DNA of 64,000 bases, taken from Candidatus Contendibacter sp. Lineage in GTDB: Bacteria > Pseudomonadota > Gammaproteobacteria > Competibacterales > Competibacteraceae. The notes beneath the pieces were generated by a model. The model saw only the letters and a list, made by a program, of their open reading frames with translations, was not told the DNA's origin and did not search any database. Position numbers and translations under genes: made by a program. Position 1 is the stretch's first letter, and each line of letters opens with the position of its first letter. Below are positions 9,750 to 17,084 of the stretch, piece after piece. The stretch is from NCBI GenBank assembly GCA_029624765.1, contig JARSSO010000021.1, positions 1 through 64,000 on the forward strand, read 5' to 3'.

Positions 9750-9920
9750 CGCACGCGCCCCGAACCGCCCCCGGCGATGCCCTTTACGCGAAATTTAAAC
9801 AGGGGTTAAACAGGCTAACCCGGCGCGGGAATACCTGGGTGGCGGGTCGGGATGAAAACGCCGCAGAACGCTTCCTGTGCGGTTTTAGCGGAAGTGGAGT
9901 TTCAGGGGGGTCAAGTAGTA

Positions 9921-9945
9921 GTAGGGTACGCATGGCGTACCCTAC
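9921..9945. repeat. Perfect short palindrome
   Basis: Arms GTAGGGTACGC and GCGTACCCTAC (11 bp, perfect) around an ATG loop. It could act as a bidirectional hairpin between convergent genes, but no U-tract follows, so terminator function is uncertain. Confidence 0.7.
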
Positions 9946-9953
9946 TCGTCTGA

Positions 9954-10027
9954 ATCACGGATTCAACGGATTGACGGATGACACGGAAAAATCCGCGCAA
10001 TCCGCGGCATCCGTGGCAATCCGTGAT
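9954..10027. repeat. Long imperfect palindrome (ATCACGGATT ... AATCCGTGAT)
   Basis: Outer arms ATCACGGATT and AATCCGTGAT are exact complements. Further ACGGAT/ATCCGT units inside let most of the 74 bases fold into one long imperfect hairpin. It looks like a dispersed intergenic repeat; I cannot test its copy number. Confidence 0.65.
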
Positions 10028-10071
10028 CCAGGACGGCTCTTGCGCCCGCGCGGGGGATGGGGCGCCAGGGG

Positions 10072-10275
10072 TCAAGCGGCGGTGTGGCGCTCGTCGACGA
10101 ACTCGATGCCAGCGATATCCAGCAATTTCATTTCTGGATAGTTGGCATCCGGCCATTCCATCCAATCCTTGGGCGCGGACTCGGTCACTCGGGCCACCCT
10201 GACCACCTTGGCTATCTTGACGCCGCTTCCGTCTTCCGGCCAGCGGACAAAGGTGTACAGCACGCAGTGAGGCAT
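10072..10275 (-). CDS. Small protein of unknown function downstream of the RelA-domain head protein
   Basis: 67 residues, two bases after the 88-aa gene and evidently co-transcribed with it. I recognise no family; it is mixed alpha/beta in character with an acidic C-terminal half (MKLLDIAGIEFVDE). As last gene of the operon that begins with terminase, and following a protein with a toxin-like C-terminal domain, it could be an accessory or immunity factor. That is speculation. Confidence 0.45.
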   Translation of the reverse strand: MPHCVLYTFVRWPEDGSGVKIAKVVRVARVTESAPKDWMEWPDANYPEMKLLDIAGIEFVDERHTAA

Positions 10276-10277
10276 GG

Positions 10278-10544
10278 TCAGGCGGCCTCGCGGCGGGCGG
10301 CGGGTTGGACGAAAAATCGCTGTGCGACACGCGGAAACCGCTGCGCGAACTGCTCGCGGGTGAGTTCAACCCCTTTGAGGTAAGCTTCTTCGCAAGGGAA
10401 GGTGCGAACCGGATCATCGAGCGCAATCACGCCCATTTCCTCATCCATCAAGTCCACGACGGGAACAAAATCCACGTCCAAAAAGACCACGTTTGGTTTT
10501 TGGATGGCATCAAAAGGAATTTCAATCAACCGAGGAGTAAACAT
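10278..10544 (-). CDS. Small acidic protein, possible partner of the RelA/SpoT-like domain
   Basis: 88 residues from ATG 10544, one base after the stop of the head-morphogenesis fusion; a longer frame upstream exists but would overlap that gene. Rich in acidic and hydrophobic residues (NVVFLDVDFVPVVDLMDEEM). I do not recognise a family. The tight coupling to a gene with a toxin-like C-terminal domain makes a neutralising (immunity) role worth testing, without direct evidence. Confidence 0.5.
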   Translation of the reverse strand: MFTPRLIEIPFDAIQKPNVVFLDVDFVPVVDLMDEEMGVIALDDPVRTFPCEEAYLKGVELTREQFAQRFPRVAQRFFVQPAARREAA

Positions 10545-10545
10545 G

Positions 10546-12147
10546 TTATTCAGCCTCTTGGTAGATTTTACGCATCTGGCGATCCAGTTCTCGCAGTTGG
10601 CGTTTTTGATCGGGAGATAACGATCCAGCGGATCGCTTTCCTGCCAGCAGTTGGCGCTTTTCCTCATAAAGTTGATGCGCTTTTTCTTTGGCTTCCAGTA
10701 TCTTCCGGGTATTCAGTTGTAATTCAACTGGAATCCCGTCGAAATCAATATCAATCTTCGTGTCACGGTATCCATCAGAAAGGGAAACCCCCTCTCGGTA
10801 AAGATTACGCTCCCGTAAAACCGATACCTGCTTTAACAGGGCGTCATGTGCGGCAACCACATCAGCGATCGCCTCAAATACCAGGGTGGCCCGCAAAACA
10901 TCAGTAAGGCCATCCAGCTTCCCTCCTAATGAAGTAATGACTTTTTCCAGCGCCCGCTCATTCGATTTCAGAGGAACTAACAGCGGTTCACTGCCGGTCT
11001 GTTGAGCGAGGCGGGTGACCAGTGCGTCAAATTCCGGTTTCTTTTCTGTACATTGTGCATAAAAACGATCTAATTTGCGCCGTAGTTCACGATCATCTAG
11101 CGTCATCGCTTGCTGTACCGGCAAAGGTTGCGTGGTGGTTAGTATATCCCCCATCCGCTTGGCATGATACAGCGGGTCCACGTTGGTATTGACCACCGCC
11201 TCGATGCTGTCGCCGTCCTCCAGCACCCGCCGCAACCGCTCTTTCCCGCCCATCACTTGCCGGGCTTCGTCGGGCGGGATGGACTTCAGGAACGCCCGCG
11301 CCGCGTTCGGCTGGGCCTGAACCTTTTGACCGGGCGGAATGGAGAGGATGGGGCGCTGCAAGCAGTAGCAGTGCGGATGGAACGGCGGTAGCGGCGCCTC
11401 CGCCTTGGGGTAGACGCCCGGTCCCAGCCCGTAGGCGTCCAGCTTGGCGTGCAGGTCGCAGATGTCGGTCTTGGGGTGTTTGCTCGACAGCCGAATCTGC
11501 ACGAAGCCGATTTGCTCATCCGCCAGCAGCTCCCGCGCGATCTGGGCGTTCTGGGCGCGGGCGATTTCGGTGCGGGCGATGCGGTTGGCCAGGTAGCGGT
11601 TGCGCTCGTAAAACGCCACCTTCAGGATTTTTTCGAGTTCGGCCTGGCCGGCGCCGGCCTCGGCGGCCTGGATCGCTTGCAGGTACGCCGCCCGCAGCGC
11701 CGGAGTCTTGAGCTTCGCCGCCCGCGCCGCGTTGAACTTCACCCGCAGATACTTGGGCAGCTTGGCCACGACCTTGAGGGTGTCGGGCTTGAAGTCGTAA
11801 CCCTCATAGAGCGTCTTCGCCAGGTCGCGGGCGGAGTGCAGCCCTTGCAGATGGGCGTTGACCGTGGCGGCGGTGGCGGCGGAAATCGCCCGATGGTGGG
11901 CATACAGGGCTTGCGACAGCTTGACCGGCCCCACCGGCCACGCCTTGATGTCGGCCGGGCCGAGACTGGCCTTGAGGATCACGCTCAGGGCATCGGCCAC
12001 CTGCTGATAGTACGGCCCCCGGAACGCCGCCAGGGCGGCGTCAGCAGCGGCGCGCGGCGTCTCGCCCGCCCGAATCCGCCGCAACAAGTCTTCGTAGGCG
12101 CGGCGCGCGAGCTGGTCGATGTTCGCGCTGGCTTGGCCCGGAGTCAC
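10546..12147 (-). CDS. Mu F-like head morphogenesis protein fused to a RelA/SpoT-like domain
   Basis: 533 residues. The GTG start at 12147 overlaps the terminase stop (GTGA). The middle carries the Mu gpF/SPP1 gp7 signature: RIARTEIARAQNAQIAR, SSKHPKTDICDLHA and the zinc-type FHPHCYC. The C-terminus (about 387-533) matches the RelA/SpoT nucleotidyltransferase fold: LTDVLRATLVF (D416, R419), GYRD (459-462), VELQLNT (474-480) and KAHQLYEEKR. Head proteins of this class often carry variable C-terminal toxin domains. A RelA/SpoT-like one could act as a pyrophosphokinase on nucleotides or tRNA after injection. Activity is inferred; substitution at GYRD (usually GYRS/G) should be noted. Confidence 0.75.
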   Translation of the reverse strand: MTPGQASANIDQLARRAYEDLLRRIRAGETPRAAADAALAAFRGPYYQQVADALSVILKASLGPADIKAWPVGPVKLSQALYAHHRAISAATAATVNAHLQGLHSARDLAKTLYEGYDFKPDTLKVVAKLPKYLRVKFNAARAAKLKTPALRAAYLQAIQAAEAGAGQAELEKILKVAFYERNRYLANRIARTEIARAQNAQIARELLADEQIGFVQIRLSSKHPKTDICDLHAKLDAYGLGPGVYPKAEAPLPPFHPHCYCLQRPILSIPPGQKVQAQPNAARAFLKSIPPDEARQVMGGKERLRRVLEDGDSIEAVVNTNVDPLYHAKRMGDILTTTQPLPVQQAMTLDDRELRRKLDRFYAQCTEKKPEFDALVTRLAQQTGSEPLLVPLKSNERALEKVITSLGGKLDGLTDVLRATLVFEAIADVVAAHDALLKQVSVLRERNLYREGVSLSDGYRDTKIDIDFDGIPVELQLNTRKILEAKEKAHQLYEEKRQLLAGKRSAGSLSPDQKRQLRELDRQMRKIYQEAE

Positions 12148-13742
12148 AGATTCTTCAGCTTGAAACTCAAGGGGCGCCGGCTGTCGACGTAGCCGACCGC
12201 CAGGGTCCAGAGCATGTGGAGGGCGTCCGGCCCGTCGTCGTGGTCGGCGGCGGGGTAGTGGCGCAACTGCTCCAGCAGCGTCGCCTGCTCGGCGCGGAAC
12301 CGAATCAACCCGTTGGCGACGTGCGGTTGCAGGCTTTCGATCCGCAGCGATTTGTCGGTGTGGGGAACGACCGGCCGGGCCGGCACCGGCACCCCGCGCG
12401 CCGCCGACCGCCTCACCAGTTCGGTGCGGAAAAACTCCTGGAACTGCACCGCCTCGACCGCCCACAGCACACAGCGGTAGCGGGTTTGCAGGTCGATGAT
12501 GTCCGCGATGATCTGATCGGGCAGCCGGCGGCGAATCTTGGCCTCGACCACATGCAACACCCCGCTCGACCGGTCCAGCCCGCCGACCAGGATCGCGGAC
12601 GGGTCGCGCCCGGCCCCGGCCTTGCCCAGACTGGGGTCGCAGGCGCCCAGCCATAGCCAGCCGGGCCGTTCCTCGGTCCAGTACACAAACTCGGGAAACA
12701 GCGCAGTCGCCCGGTCGACCGGGTCGTTCTGCAACTCGGCGTCGAAGGCGGCGTGCCCATCGCGGGCGCGGGCTTTCATCAGCGTCAGCAACGGCCGTTG
12801 CGCCGGCCAACTGACCCGCGCCCCGGCGTCCATCTCCCCCCGGCGCTGGGCGTAAAACCGGTCGGCCGCCTCCTCGCCCTGGGTGCGGAACTGGTCCTCC
12901 CACTGCTCCCACAAGTCCATCCGGTCGGGCCACTGCAACAGAGCGCGGAAGGTGAACGTCTCCCACCAGGGATTCTTCAGGGTCCGCGCCAGTACGCTGT
13001 CGTAATGCAGCAGGGTGCCGATGTAGAACAGGTCGAGGGAATCGTCCGCCGCGCCCAGCTTCAGGACGGTCTTGGTCAGCCAGCTTTCCAGCTTGTCGCG
13101 CTGGGTCGGGCTGCGCACGTTTTCATCGTTCTCCAGGTCGTCCAGGATCACCAGGTCGGGGCGATGCGGACCGTGGCGCAAGCCGCGCATCCGCTTGCCG
13201 GAGCCGAACACCTCGATCTTGACGCCGTTGCGCAGCAAGATCACCCGCTGTTGCCAGACCCGGCCGGCGCCGCACGCCTCGGGAAAGTCCTGGGCGAGGC
13301 GGGGATTGCTGTCCAGTTCGGCCTTGAGCGCTTCGAGCGCCGGCAACGCCTGGTCCAGGGCATCCATCACCAGCACCAGGTAGCGTTTCTGACCGGTGAC
13401 CGCGCACCACAGCGGGAACAGCAGGGCGGCCAGGGTGCTCTTGGCCTCGCCGCGCGGCGCGGCCAGCGCCAGCTTGCGGCCCTTGGGGTCGGCGACCAGC
13501 GCCGGCAACAACTCGAACAGAAATTCGTGCAGCGCGCCGGGCGCGGCGGTCAGGTAATGCGGGAAATAGGTCTGGCAGAAATACCGAAACCCGGTTTGCG
13601 GGTCGCGGCCGGCCGCCTGGCGGGCGGCAGTGGCCTCGGCATCGGTTGGGAAGGCCTGGCAATCGGTTTCGATCTGGCGGCGCAGGCTGGCGGCCAGCGC
13701 CTGCATTTCGGCCTGGAAGCCCTTGGCGCTCAGCCTAGCCAT
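12144..13742 (-). CDS. Phage terminase large subunit
   Basis: 532 residues, full length. The N-terminal packaging ATPase has a Walker A-like APRGEAKST (about residue 97) and Walker B LVILDDLEN. The C-terminal RNase H-fold nuclease shows CDPSLGKAGAGRDPS, LWAVEAVQF and DDGPDALHM, the usual three acidic clusters. It cuts and pumps concatemeric phage DNA into the prohead. It is the second gene of the - strand phage module and overlaps the head protein gene by 4 bases and the small-subunit-like remnant at its start. Confidence 0.9.
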   Translation of the reverse strand: MARLSAKGFQAEMQALAASLRRQIETDCQAFPTDAEATAARQAAGRDPQTGFRYFCQTYFPHYLTAAPGALHEFLFELLPALVADPKGRKLALAAPRGEAKSTLAALLFPLWCAVTGQKRYLVLVMDALDQALPALEALKAELDSNPRLAQDFPEACGAGRVWQQRVILLRNGVKIEVFGSGKRMRGLRHGPHRPDLVILDDLENDENVRSPTQRDKLESWLTKTVLKLGAADDSLDLFYIGTLLHYDSVLARTLKNPWWETFTFRALLQWPDRMDLWEQWEDQFRTQGEEAADRFYAQRRGEMDAGARVSWPAQRPLLTLMKARARDGHAAFDAELQNDPVDRATALFPEFVYWTEERPGWLWLGACDPSLGKAGAGRDPSAILVGGLDRSSGVLHVVEAKIRRRLPDQIIADIIDLQTRYRCVLWAVEAVQFQEFFRTELVRRSAARGVPVPARPVVPHTDKSLRIESLQPHVANGLIRFRAEQATLLEQLRHYPAADHDDGPDALHMLWTLAVGYVDSRRPLSFKLKNL

Positions 13743-13961
13743 AACGCTGCGCCATCGCGACGCCGAACGGCTCCAGGATTTCCAGCAGCGCGGCGGTATG
13801 TTGCGGGTAGCCGTCGCGCACGAAGGTGGTGAGCCGCTGGATGATCTCCATCGCGACCGCCAGCTTGTTCAATTCGGGGTTGAGTTGCGAGACGGACTGG
13901 CGCATCTCGCGCAGGGAGAACGCCAGCGACGCCAGCAGCTTGACCCGCTTCTCCGCCGTTA
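13735..13961 (-). pseudogene. 3' part of a small-terminase-like phage gene, truncated by a MITE
   Basis: The frame read leftwards from 13961 encodes about 74 residues (TAEKRVKLLASLAFSLREM ... VAMAQRYG) and stops just inside the terminase start, the position where a small terminase or packaging accessory gene sits. It has no start: the 5' end meets the TTA target duplication of the 141-bp element, and beyond that the frame enters CRISPR sequence. The helical content fits a small terminase, without a recognised family. Confidence 0.55.
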
Positions 13962-14102
13962 GAGACTGTCGAAAAACTCCTCATTGATTTTTCTTAAAAA
14001 TTTTCCATGGGCCCAGCCTTCGGCCGGCTGGATCGGCCAAAAAACGACTGGAAGCCATATCCATATTCATATTAATCAACGATTTAATTTTTAGACAGTC
14101 TC
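13962..14102. mobile_element. 141-bp MITE with 15-bp inverted repeats and TTA target duplication
   Basis: Ends read GAGACTGTCGAAAAA (left) and GAGACTGTCTAAAAA (right, reverse complement), 14 of 15 identical, flanked by TTA at 13959-13961 and 14103-14105. The interior has no transposase. The IR form and 3-bp TNA duplication suggest mobilisation by an IS5-type transposase. It lies exactly between the truncated phage gene and the leader-distal end of the CRISPR array. Confidence 0.8.
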
Positions 14103-14134
14103 TTACGCAGTTGCGGCAAGCGCAACGGCACGGT

Positions 14135-14464
14135 CGGTTCATCCCCACGCATGTAGGGAATACGGGTTGATGCTGTGGCTTATAGCCCTGGCAGACCGGT
14201 TGATCCCCACGCATGTAGGGAACACCCGCCGCCCACCAGCGCCAGCGTGGCCAGCTGCGGTTCATCCCCACGAGGGAACACCTCTACATCTATCAGCGCC
14301 TGAACCTTGACGCCGGTTCATCCCCACGCATGCAGGGAACACACCGCCACGGTTGCCGGCAAGGTGCGCGACGCTGGTTCATCCCCACGCATGTAGGGAA
14401 CACGCTTGCTGCTCCATCAGGGCGTTGTGATAGCCCGGTTCATCCCCACGCATGTAGGGAACAC
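14135..14464 (-). CRISPR. Orphan type I-E-like CRISPR array, 6 repeats and 5 spacers
   Basis: 29-bp repeats with + strand consensus CGGTTCATCCCCACGCATGT followed by AGGGAACAC. They start at 14135, 14197, 14258, 14314, 14375 and 14436. Spacers are 32 bp (one 33). In the I-E orientation (GTGTTCCC...GGGGATGAACCG) the array reads on the - strand, so the leader is on the right. Repeat 3 (14258-14281) has lost 5 bases (CATGT), and the distal repeat (14135) ends AATAC. A further 32 bases (14103-14134) before repeat 1 look like a sixth spacer cut by the MITE. No cas genes occur in the window. Confidence 0.93.
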
Positions 14465-14747
14465 CTTGTGGTTCCCTTGTAAGTTCCCTTGTGGTTCCGC
14501 AATGTTCGTTAATCAGGCTAAAAACCGCCAAATCAGCCGTTTTAATGAGAACCATTCTCGTTATGCGCCAAATAAGGCGGTTTATCAGAAAAACCACGAC
14601 AACCCACACCGAACATCAGAAACGGATCATATACTCACAAGTTGATGATTGAGTTGAATTTTTCTGGAAATGGCGGATTTTCTTCTGTGCCAGATAAAGT
14701 GGTGGTTAACAAACACTACCATTTCGCGGTACTTTCCATATTGCCAG
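14465..14747. other. CRISPR leader and intergenic region, no gene
   Basis: AT-richer, non-coding sequence on the leader side of the array. It begins with three GGTTCCCTTGT/AGTTCCCTTGT-like units (14470-14497) and contains an outer AAACCGCC/GGCGGTTT inverted repeat (about 14522-14582) around a Fur-like dyad. No cas gene or other coding sequence is seen. Confidence 0.5.
14544..14562. promoter_or_regulatory. Fur-box-like dyad in the CRISPR leader
   Basis: AATGAGAACCATTCTCGTT is a 19-bp imperfect palindrome matching the gammaproteobacterial Fur pattern TGAGAAxCATTCTCA except for its last position. It lies about 80 bp upstream of the first (leader-proximal) repeat for - strand transcription, inside a larger AAACCGCC/GGCGGTTT inverted repeat. 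Regulation by Fur is inferred from form alone. Confidence 0.3.
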
Positions 14748-14798
14748 CCATGAAAAACAAAAGCTTACCGTATTTCGGTAAGCTTTTGTTTTTCATGG
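14748..14798 (-). terminator. Perfect 23-bp hairpin after the ancestral tRNA-Ile2 gene
   Basis: Arms CCATGAAAAACAAAAGCTTA(CCG) and its exact complement enclose a TATTT loop, with A/T runs on both sides as in bidirectional intrinsic terminators. The right arm includes the CCA end of the displaced tRNA fragment. It would have terminated tRNA-Ile2 transcription before the element integrated. Confidence 0.75.
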
Positions 14799-14841
14799 TG
14801 GGCCCTGTAGGATTCGAACCTACAACCAAGGGATTATGAGT
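14785..14841. repeat. attL: 57-bp direct repeat at the left end of the integrative element
   Basis: Identical to 31687-31743 (TTTGTTTTTCATGGTGGGCC through GGGATTATGAGT). Sequence diverges right after 14841 (TACCTG here, CCCCTG at the other copy). It is the attachment core left by site-specific recombination in a tRNA gene. Confidence 0.9.
14796..14841 (-). pseudogene. Displaced 3' half of tRNA-Ile2 (46 nt)
   Basis: This is the CCA end, acceptor strand, T arm, variable loop and anticodon-side stem of the tRNA, identical to the complete gene at 31698-31773. The 5' half is missing (TTACCTGCTATAACG replaces it). It is the original chromosomal 3' end, separated from its gene when the element integrated. 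Confidence 0.85.
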
Positions 14842-14972
14842 TACCTGCTATAACGCTCTATCCCGCTCCACCCTGCTTCAAGGAATCAACCTATCATATT
14901 GATAATAATCTATATAAGGCGTATCCTTTCATCATCGCGCTTCAAGCGACTGCAACGCTGTTCAATCAGTTT

Positions 14973-15007
14973 TGCTAGCCATCCTGCTAGCCAAAAACTG
15001 CTAGCCA
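14973..15007. repeat. Three TGCTAGCCA repeats: putative integrase arm-type sites (left)
   Basis: TGCTAGCCA occurs in the same orientation at 14973, 14985 and 14999, just before the integrase start. Two more exact copies lie at the other end of the element (31631, 31643). Repeats at both ends of an integrated element, close to the att cores, are the layout of arm-type integrase sites. Confidence 0.75.
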
Positions 15008-15019
15008 CGAGGAAAAGCG

Positions 15020-16213
15020 ATGAAATTTACCGACCGCTTTGTTTTGAATCTCAAGCCGCAAACCGACCGCTATGAGATGTGGGACGGGTCCGGCCTTGGC
15101 GTTCGGGTCTCCGTCAAAGGCCGGAAGTCTTGGGTCATGGTCTACCGCTTCCAAGGCAAGCCGCGTTATTCGACTTTGGGCGTCTACCCGGAAATGTCGG
15201 TTGCCCAGGCGCATGAAGCACACCGGAAAGCCTTGGCGGAACTGGCACAGGGGATTGATCCCGGCGCCAAGGTGGTACAGGAACGGAAGGAGGAGCGCCA
15301 CGCGCCGACTGTAGCGGCTCTCGTAGCGGAATACTTGGAGCGTTGGGCAAAGCCGCGCAAACGCACCTGGCGGAAAGATGAGTTGCTCCTAAAAAACCAT
15401 GTGATCCCGGCGTGGGGAACCCGCAAGGCGCGGGATATTACCCGGCGGGATATTATTGCGCTCCTGGATACGGTGTTGGAACGCGGCCCTATCGCGGCGA
15501 ACCATACGCTTGCGGTGATCCGCAAAATGTTCAACTTTGCGGTGGACCGCGCGATCCTGGAAGTCTCGCCTTGCGTTCGGGTCAAGGCGCCCGGCCCGCT
15601 CAACCAGCGGGAACGGGTCTTGAGTGATGAGGAAATCAAGGCGCTGTGGAACGGCTTGGATACCGCCGCCATGGCGCCGGGGACCCGGTTGGCGCTCAAG
15701 CTGCAACTCGCAACCGCGCAACGGAAGGGGGAGGTCATTCAAATCCGTTGGCCAGATATCGACTGGAGCGCGGCGCTCTGGACGATTCCCGGCGGGGTGG
15801 CAAAAAATGGCAAGCTGCACACCGTGCCGCTTTCGCCGCTAGCGATTGATCTGCTCAAGCAAGCCAAGACGCTCGCGGCGGATTCCACTTGGGCGTTCCC
15901 AAGCCCGCGTAACGGTGGCGCCGCGCCGCTAGGCGATACCGCGCCCGACCATGCCTTAAAAACCGCACTCCCGGCTATGGGACTGGCCGATGTGGTCCCA
16001 CACGATCTTCGGCGCACCGCCGCCAGCCACATGACCGCGCTAGGGATTCCGCGCTTGGTGGTCTCCAAGATTCTCAACCATGTGGAACGTGGTGTAACGG
16101 CGGTTTATGACCGCCATTCCTACGACCCGGAAAAGCGCGAAGCCTTGGAGAAATGGGCGCGGAAGTTGCGCTCTTTGCTGGCGGCCGACAACGTGATCCG
16201 ACTCCGCGCGTAG
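15020..16213 (+). CDS. Tyrosine-type integrase of the tRNA-Ile2 element
   Basis: 397 residues, P4-like family: an N-terminal arm-binding domain (DUF4102-like, DGSGLGVRVSVKGRKSWV), a SAM-like core-binding domain and a C-terminal catalytic domain. Active residues: Arg in TAQRKGEV (about 235), HDLRR (about 328), His in LNHVERG and the nucleophile Tyr in AVYDRH (about 364). It inserts and, with AlpA, probably excises the element at the 57-bp att core. It faces inward at the tRNA-distal end; P4-like integrases more often lie beside the restored tRNA. Confidence 0.93.
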   Translation: MKFTDRFVLNLKPQTDRYEMWDGSGLGVRVSVKGRKSWVMVYRFQGKPRYSTLGVYPEMSVAQAHEAHRKALAELAQGIDPGAKVVQERKEERHAPTVAALVAEYLERWAKPRKRTWRKDELLLKNHVIPAWGTRKARDITRRDIIALLDTVLERGPIAANHTLAVIRKMFNFAVDRAILEVSPCVRVKAPGPLNQRERVLSDEEIKALWNGLDTAAMAPGTRLALKLQLATAQRKGEVIQIRWPDIDWSAALWTIPGGVAKNGKLHTVPLSPLAIDLLKQAKTLAADSTWAFPSPRNGGAAPLGDTAPDHALKTALPAMGLADVVPHDLRRTAASHMTALGIPRLVVSKILNHVERGVTAVYDRHSYDPEKREALEKWARKLRSLLAADNVIRLRA

Positions 16214-16305
16214 GTTGCTCGCACATCGCGCCTAATAATTGTGACCTAGACCGGGTATTACCCCCCCCGCTCGACCTTGGCCGAACATGTAGAAGGAAAC
16301 TCCCT

Positions 16306-16527
16306 ATGCTAGAAATTCACGCCCAGTGGGATGACGAAGCCCGCGTTTGGATTGCCACGAGCGAGGATGTTCCTGGCCTGTGCGTCCAAGCGGACACCTT
16401 CGAGGAATTGGTGGAAACCGCCGCCGCGCTCGCCCCGGAGCTTCTAGCGGCGAATCACATCGCTACCACCGCAACGATCCCGCTGCAAATTACCGCTCAG
16501 CGAACCGTTTTGGCGAGTGCCGCTTGA
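16306..16527 (+). CDS. HicB-like antitoxin (DUF1902)
   Basis: 73 residues with the partial RNase H-like HicB fold: WDDEARVWIATSEDVPGLCV, then EELVETAAALAPELL. ATG 16306 has an AAGGAA ribosome site. The stop overlaps the HicA-like start (TGATG), so both proteins are coupled. As antitoxin it would bind HicA and its own promoter. The antitoxin-first order is the reverse of the textbook hicAB order but common for this family. Confidence 0.75.
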   Translation: MLEIHAQWDDEARVWIATSEDVPGLCVQADTFEELVETAAALAPELLAANHIATTATIPLQITAQRTVLASAA

Positions 16528-16721
16528 TGGCGGCGATGTATGCCAACCTCGTAAAACACCTGAAAGCTGGAGGGTGTTGGTTTGTCCGCACAGGCAAGGG
16601 CAGTCATGAAATCTGGTACAGCCCTGTCAATGGACGTACCTTCACCGTGCCCCGGTCGCTGGCATCGGCGCCGCTAGCGAACGCTATCCTGAAACAGGCC
16701 GGATTATCGAAGGCTTTTTAA
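16527..16721 (+). CDS. hicA: HicA-like mRNA interferase toxin
   Basis: 64 residues with a dsRBD-like fold. GGCWFVRTGKGSHEIWYSP contains the HicA catalytic histidine in the GKGSHEIW motif, and VPRSLASAPLANAILKQAGL is the usual C-terminal helix. It cleaves mRNA when free of its antitoxin and probably stabilises the element in the host. Intact. Confidence 0.85.
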   Translation: MAAMYANLVKHLKAGGCWFVRTGKGSHEIWYSPVNGRTFTVPRSLASAPLANAILKQAGLSKAF

Positions 16722-16761
16722 TTGCACACCGGACGCCAGATTTCACCACGAGGTTCAAGCC

Positions 16762-16992
16762 ATGAAGTGCGTCATCTGCAAAACCGGCGAAACCCGTCCG
16801 GGAACCGCCAGCATCGTCTTGGAACGCGACGGAACCACGATCTTGATTCGGGACGTTCCGGGCGAAATCTGCGATACCTGCGGCGAGGTCTACCATGACG
16901 CCGAGACCACCGAACGCCTGTTGGATCAGGTCAAACGGGCGTACCACGATGGGGTTGACGTGGAAGTCAGGCGCTACAAAAAAGCGGCTTGA
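16762..16992 (+). CDS. YgiT-type zinc-finger protein (MqsA-like N-domain)
   Basis: 76 residues with two CxxC pairs (C3/C6 and C37/C40), IVLERDGTTILIRDVPGE between them and YHDAETTERLLDQVK after. It is the zinc domain of MqsA-type antitoxins without the DNA-binding half. Such stand-alone YgiT proteins usually pair with a small toxin; none is adjacent, since the next gene is another antitoxin-like protein. Possibly an orphan. Confidence 0.8.
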   Translation: MKCVICKTGETRPGTASIVLERDGTTILIRDVPGEICDTCGEVYHDAETTERLLDQVKRAYHDGVDVEVRRYKKAA

Positions 16993-17084
16993 ACCGCGAG
17001 ACCGCGCCACGAACCGAATCGTGAACGCCGGCCGAGTGGCCGGATAGCCCCGGCCCTGTGCAACAAACAGTTTGGAGAATGCCC

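Larger units (their letters stand above)
9750..10071. other. Intergenic stretch with palindromic repeats, no gene
   Basis: No credible coding sequence. The stretch separates the + strand phage module (ending 9749) from the convergent - strand phage module and holds two palindromic structures, listed separately. It may mark the point where the prophage was rearranged. Confidence 0.7.

Noticed and set aside
7330..13961. An intact, inducible prophage
   Set aside because: The portal is truncated, the small terminase is broken, and no capsid major protein, tail tape measure, lysis or replication genes are present.
14642..14839. A 65-codon + strand frame ending MVGPVGFEPTTKGL
   Set aside because: It is read through the terminator hairpin and the tRNA fragment; GPVGFEPTTKG is the well-known false peptide from the T-arm of tRNA complement.
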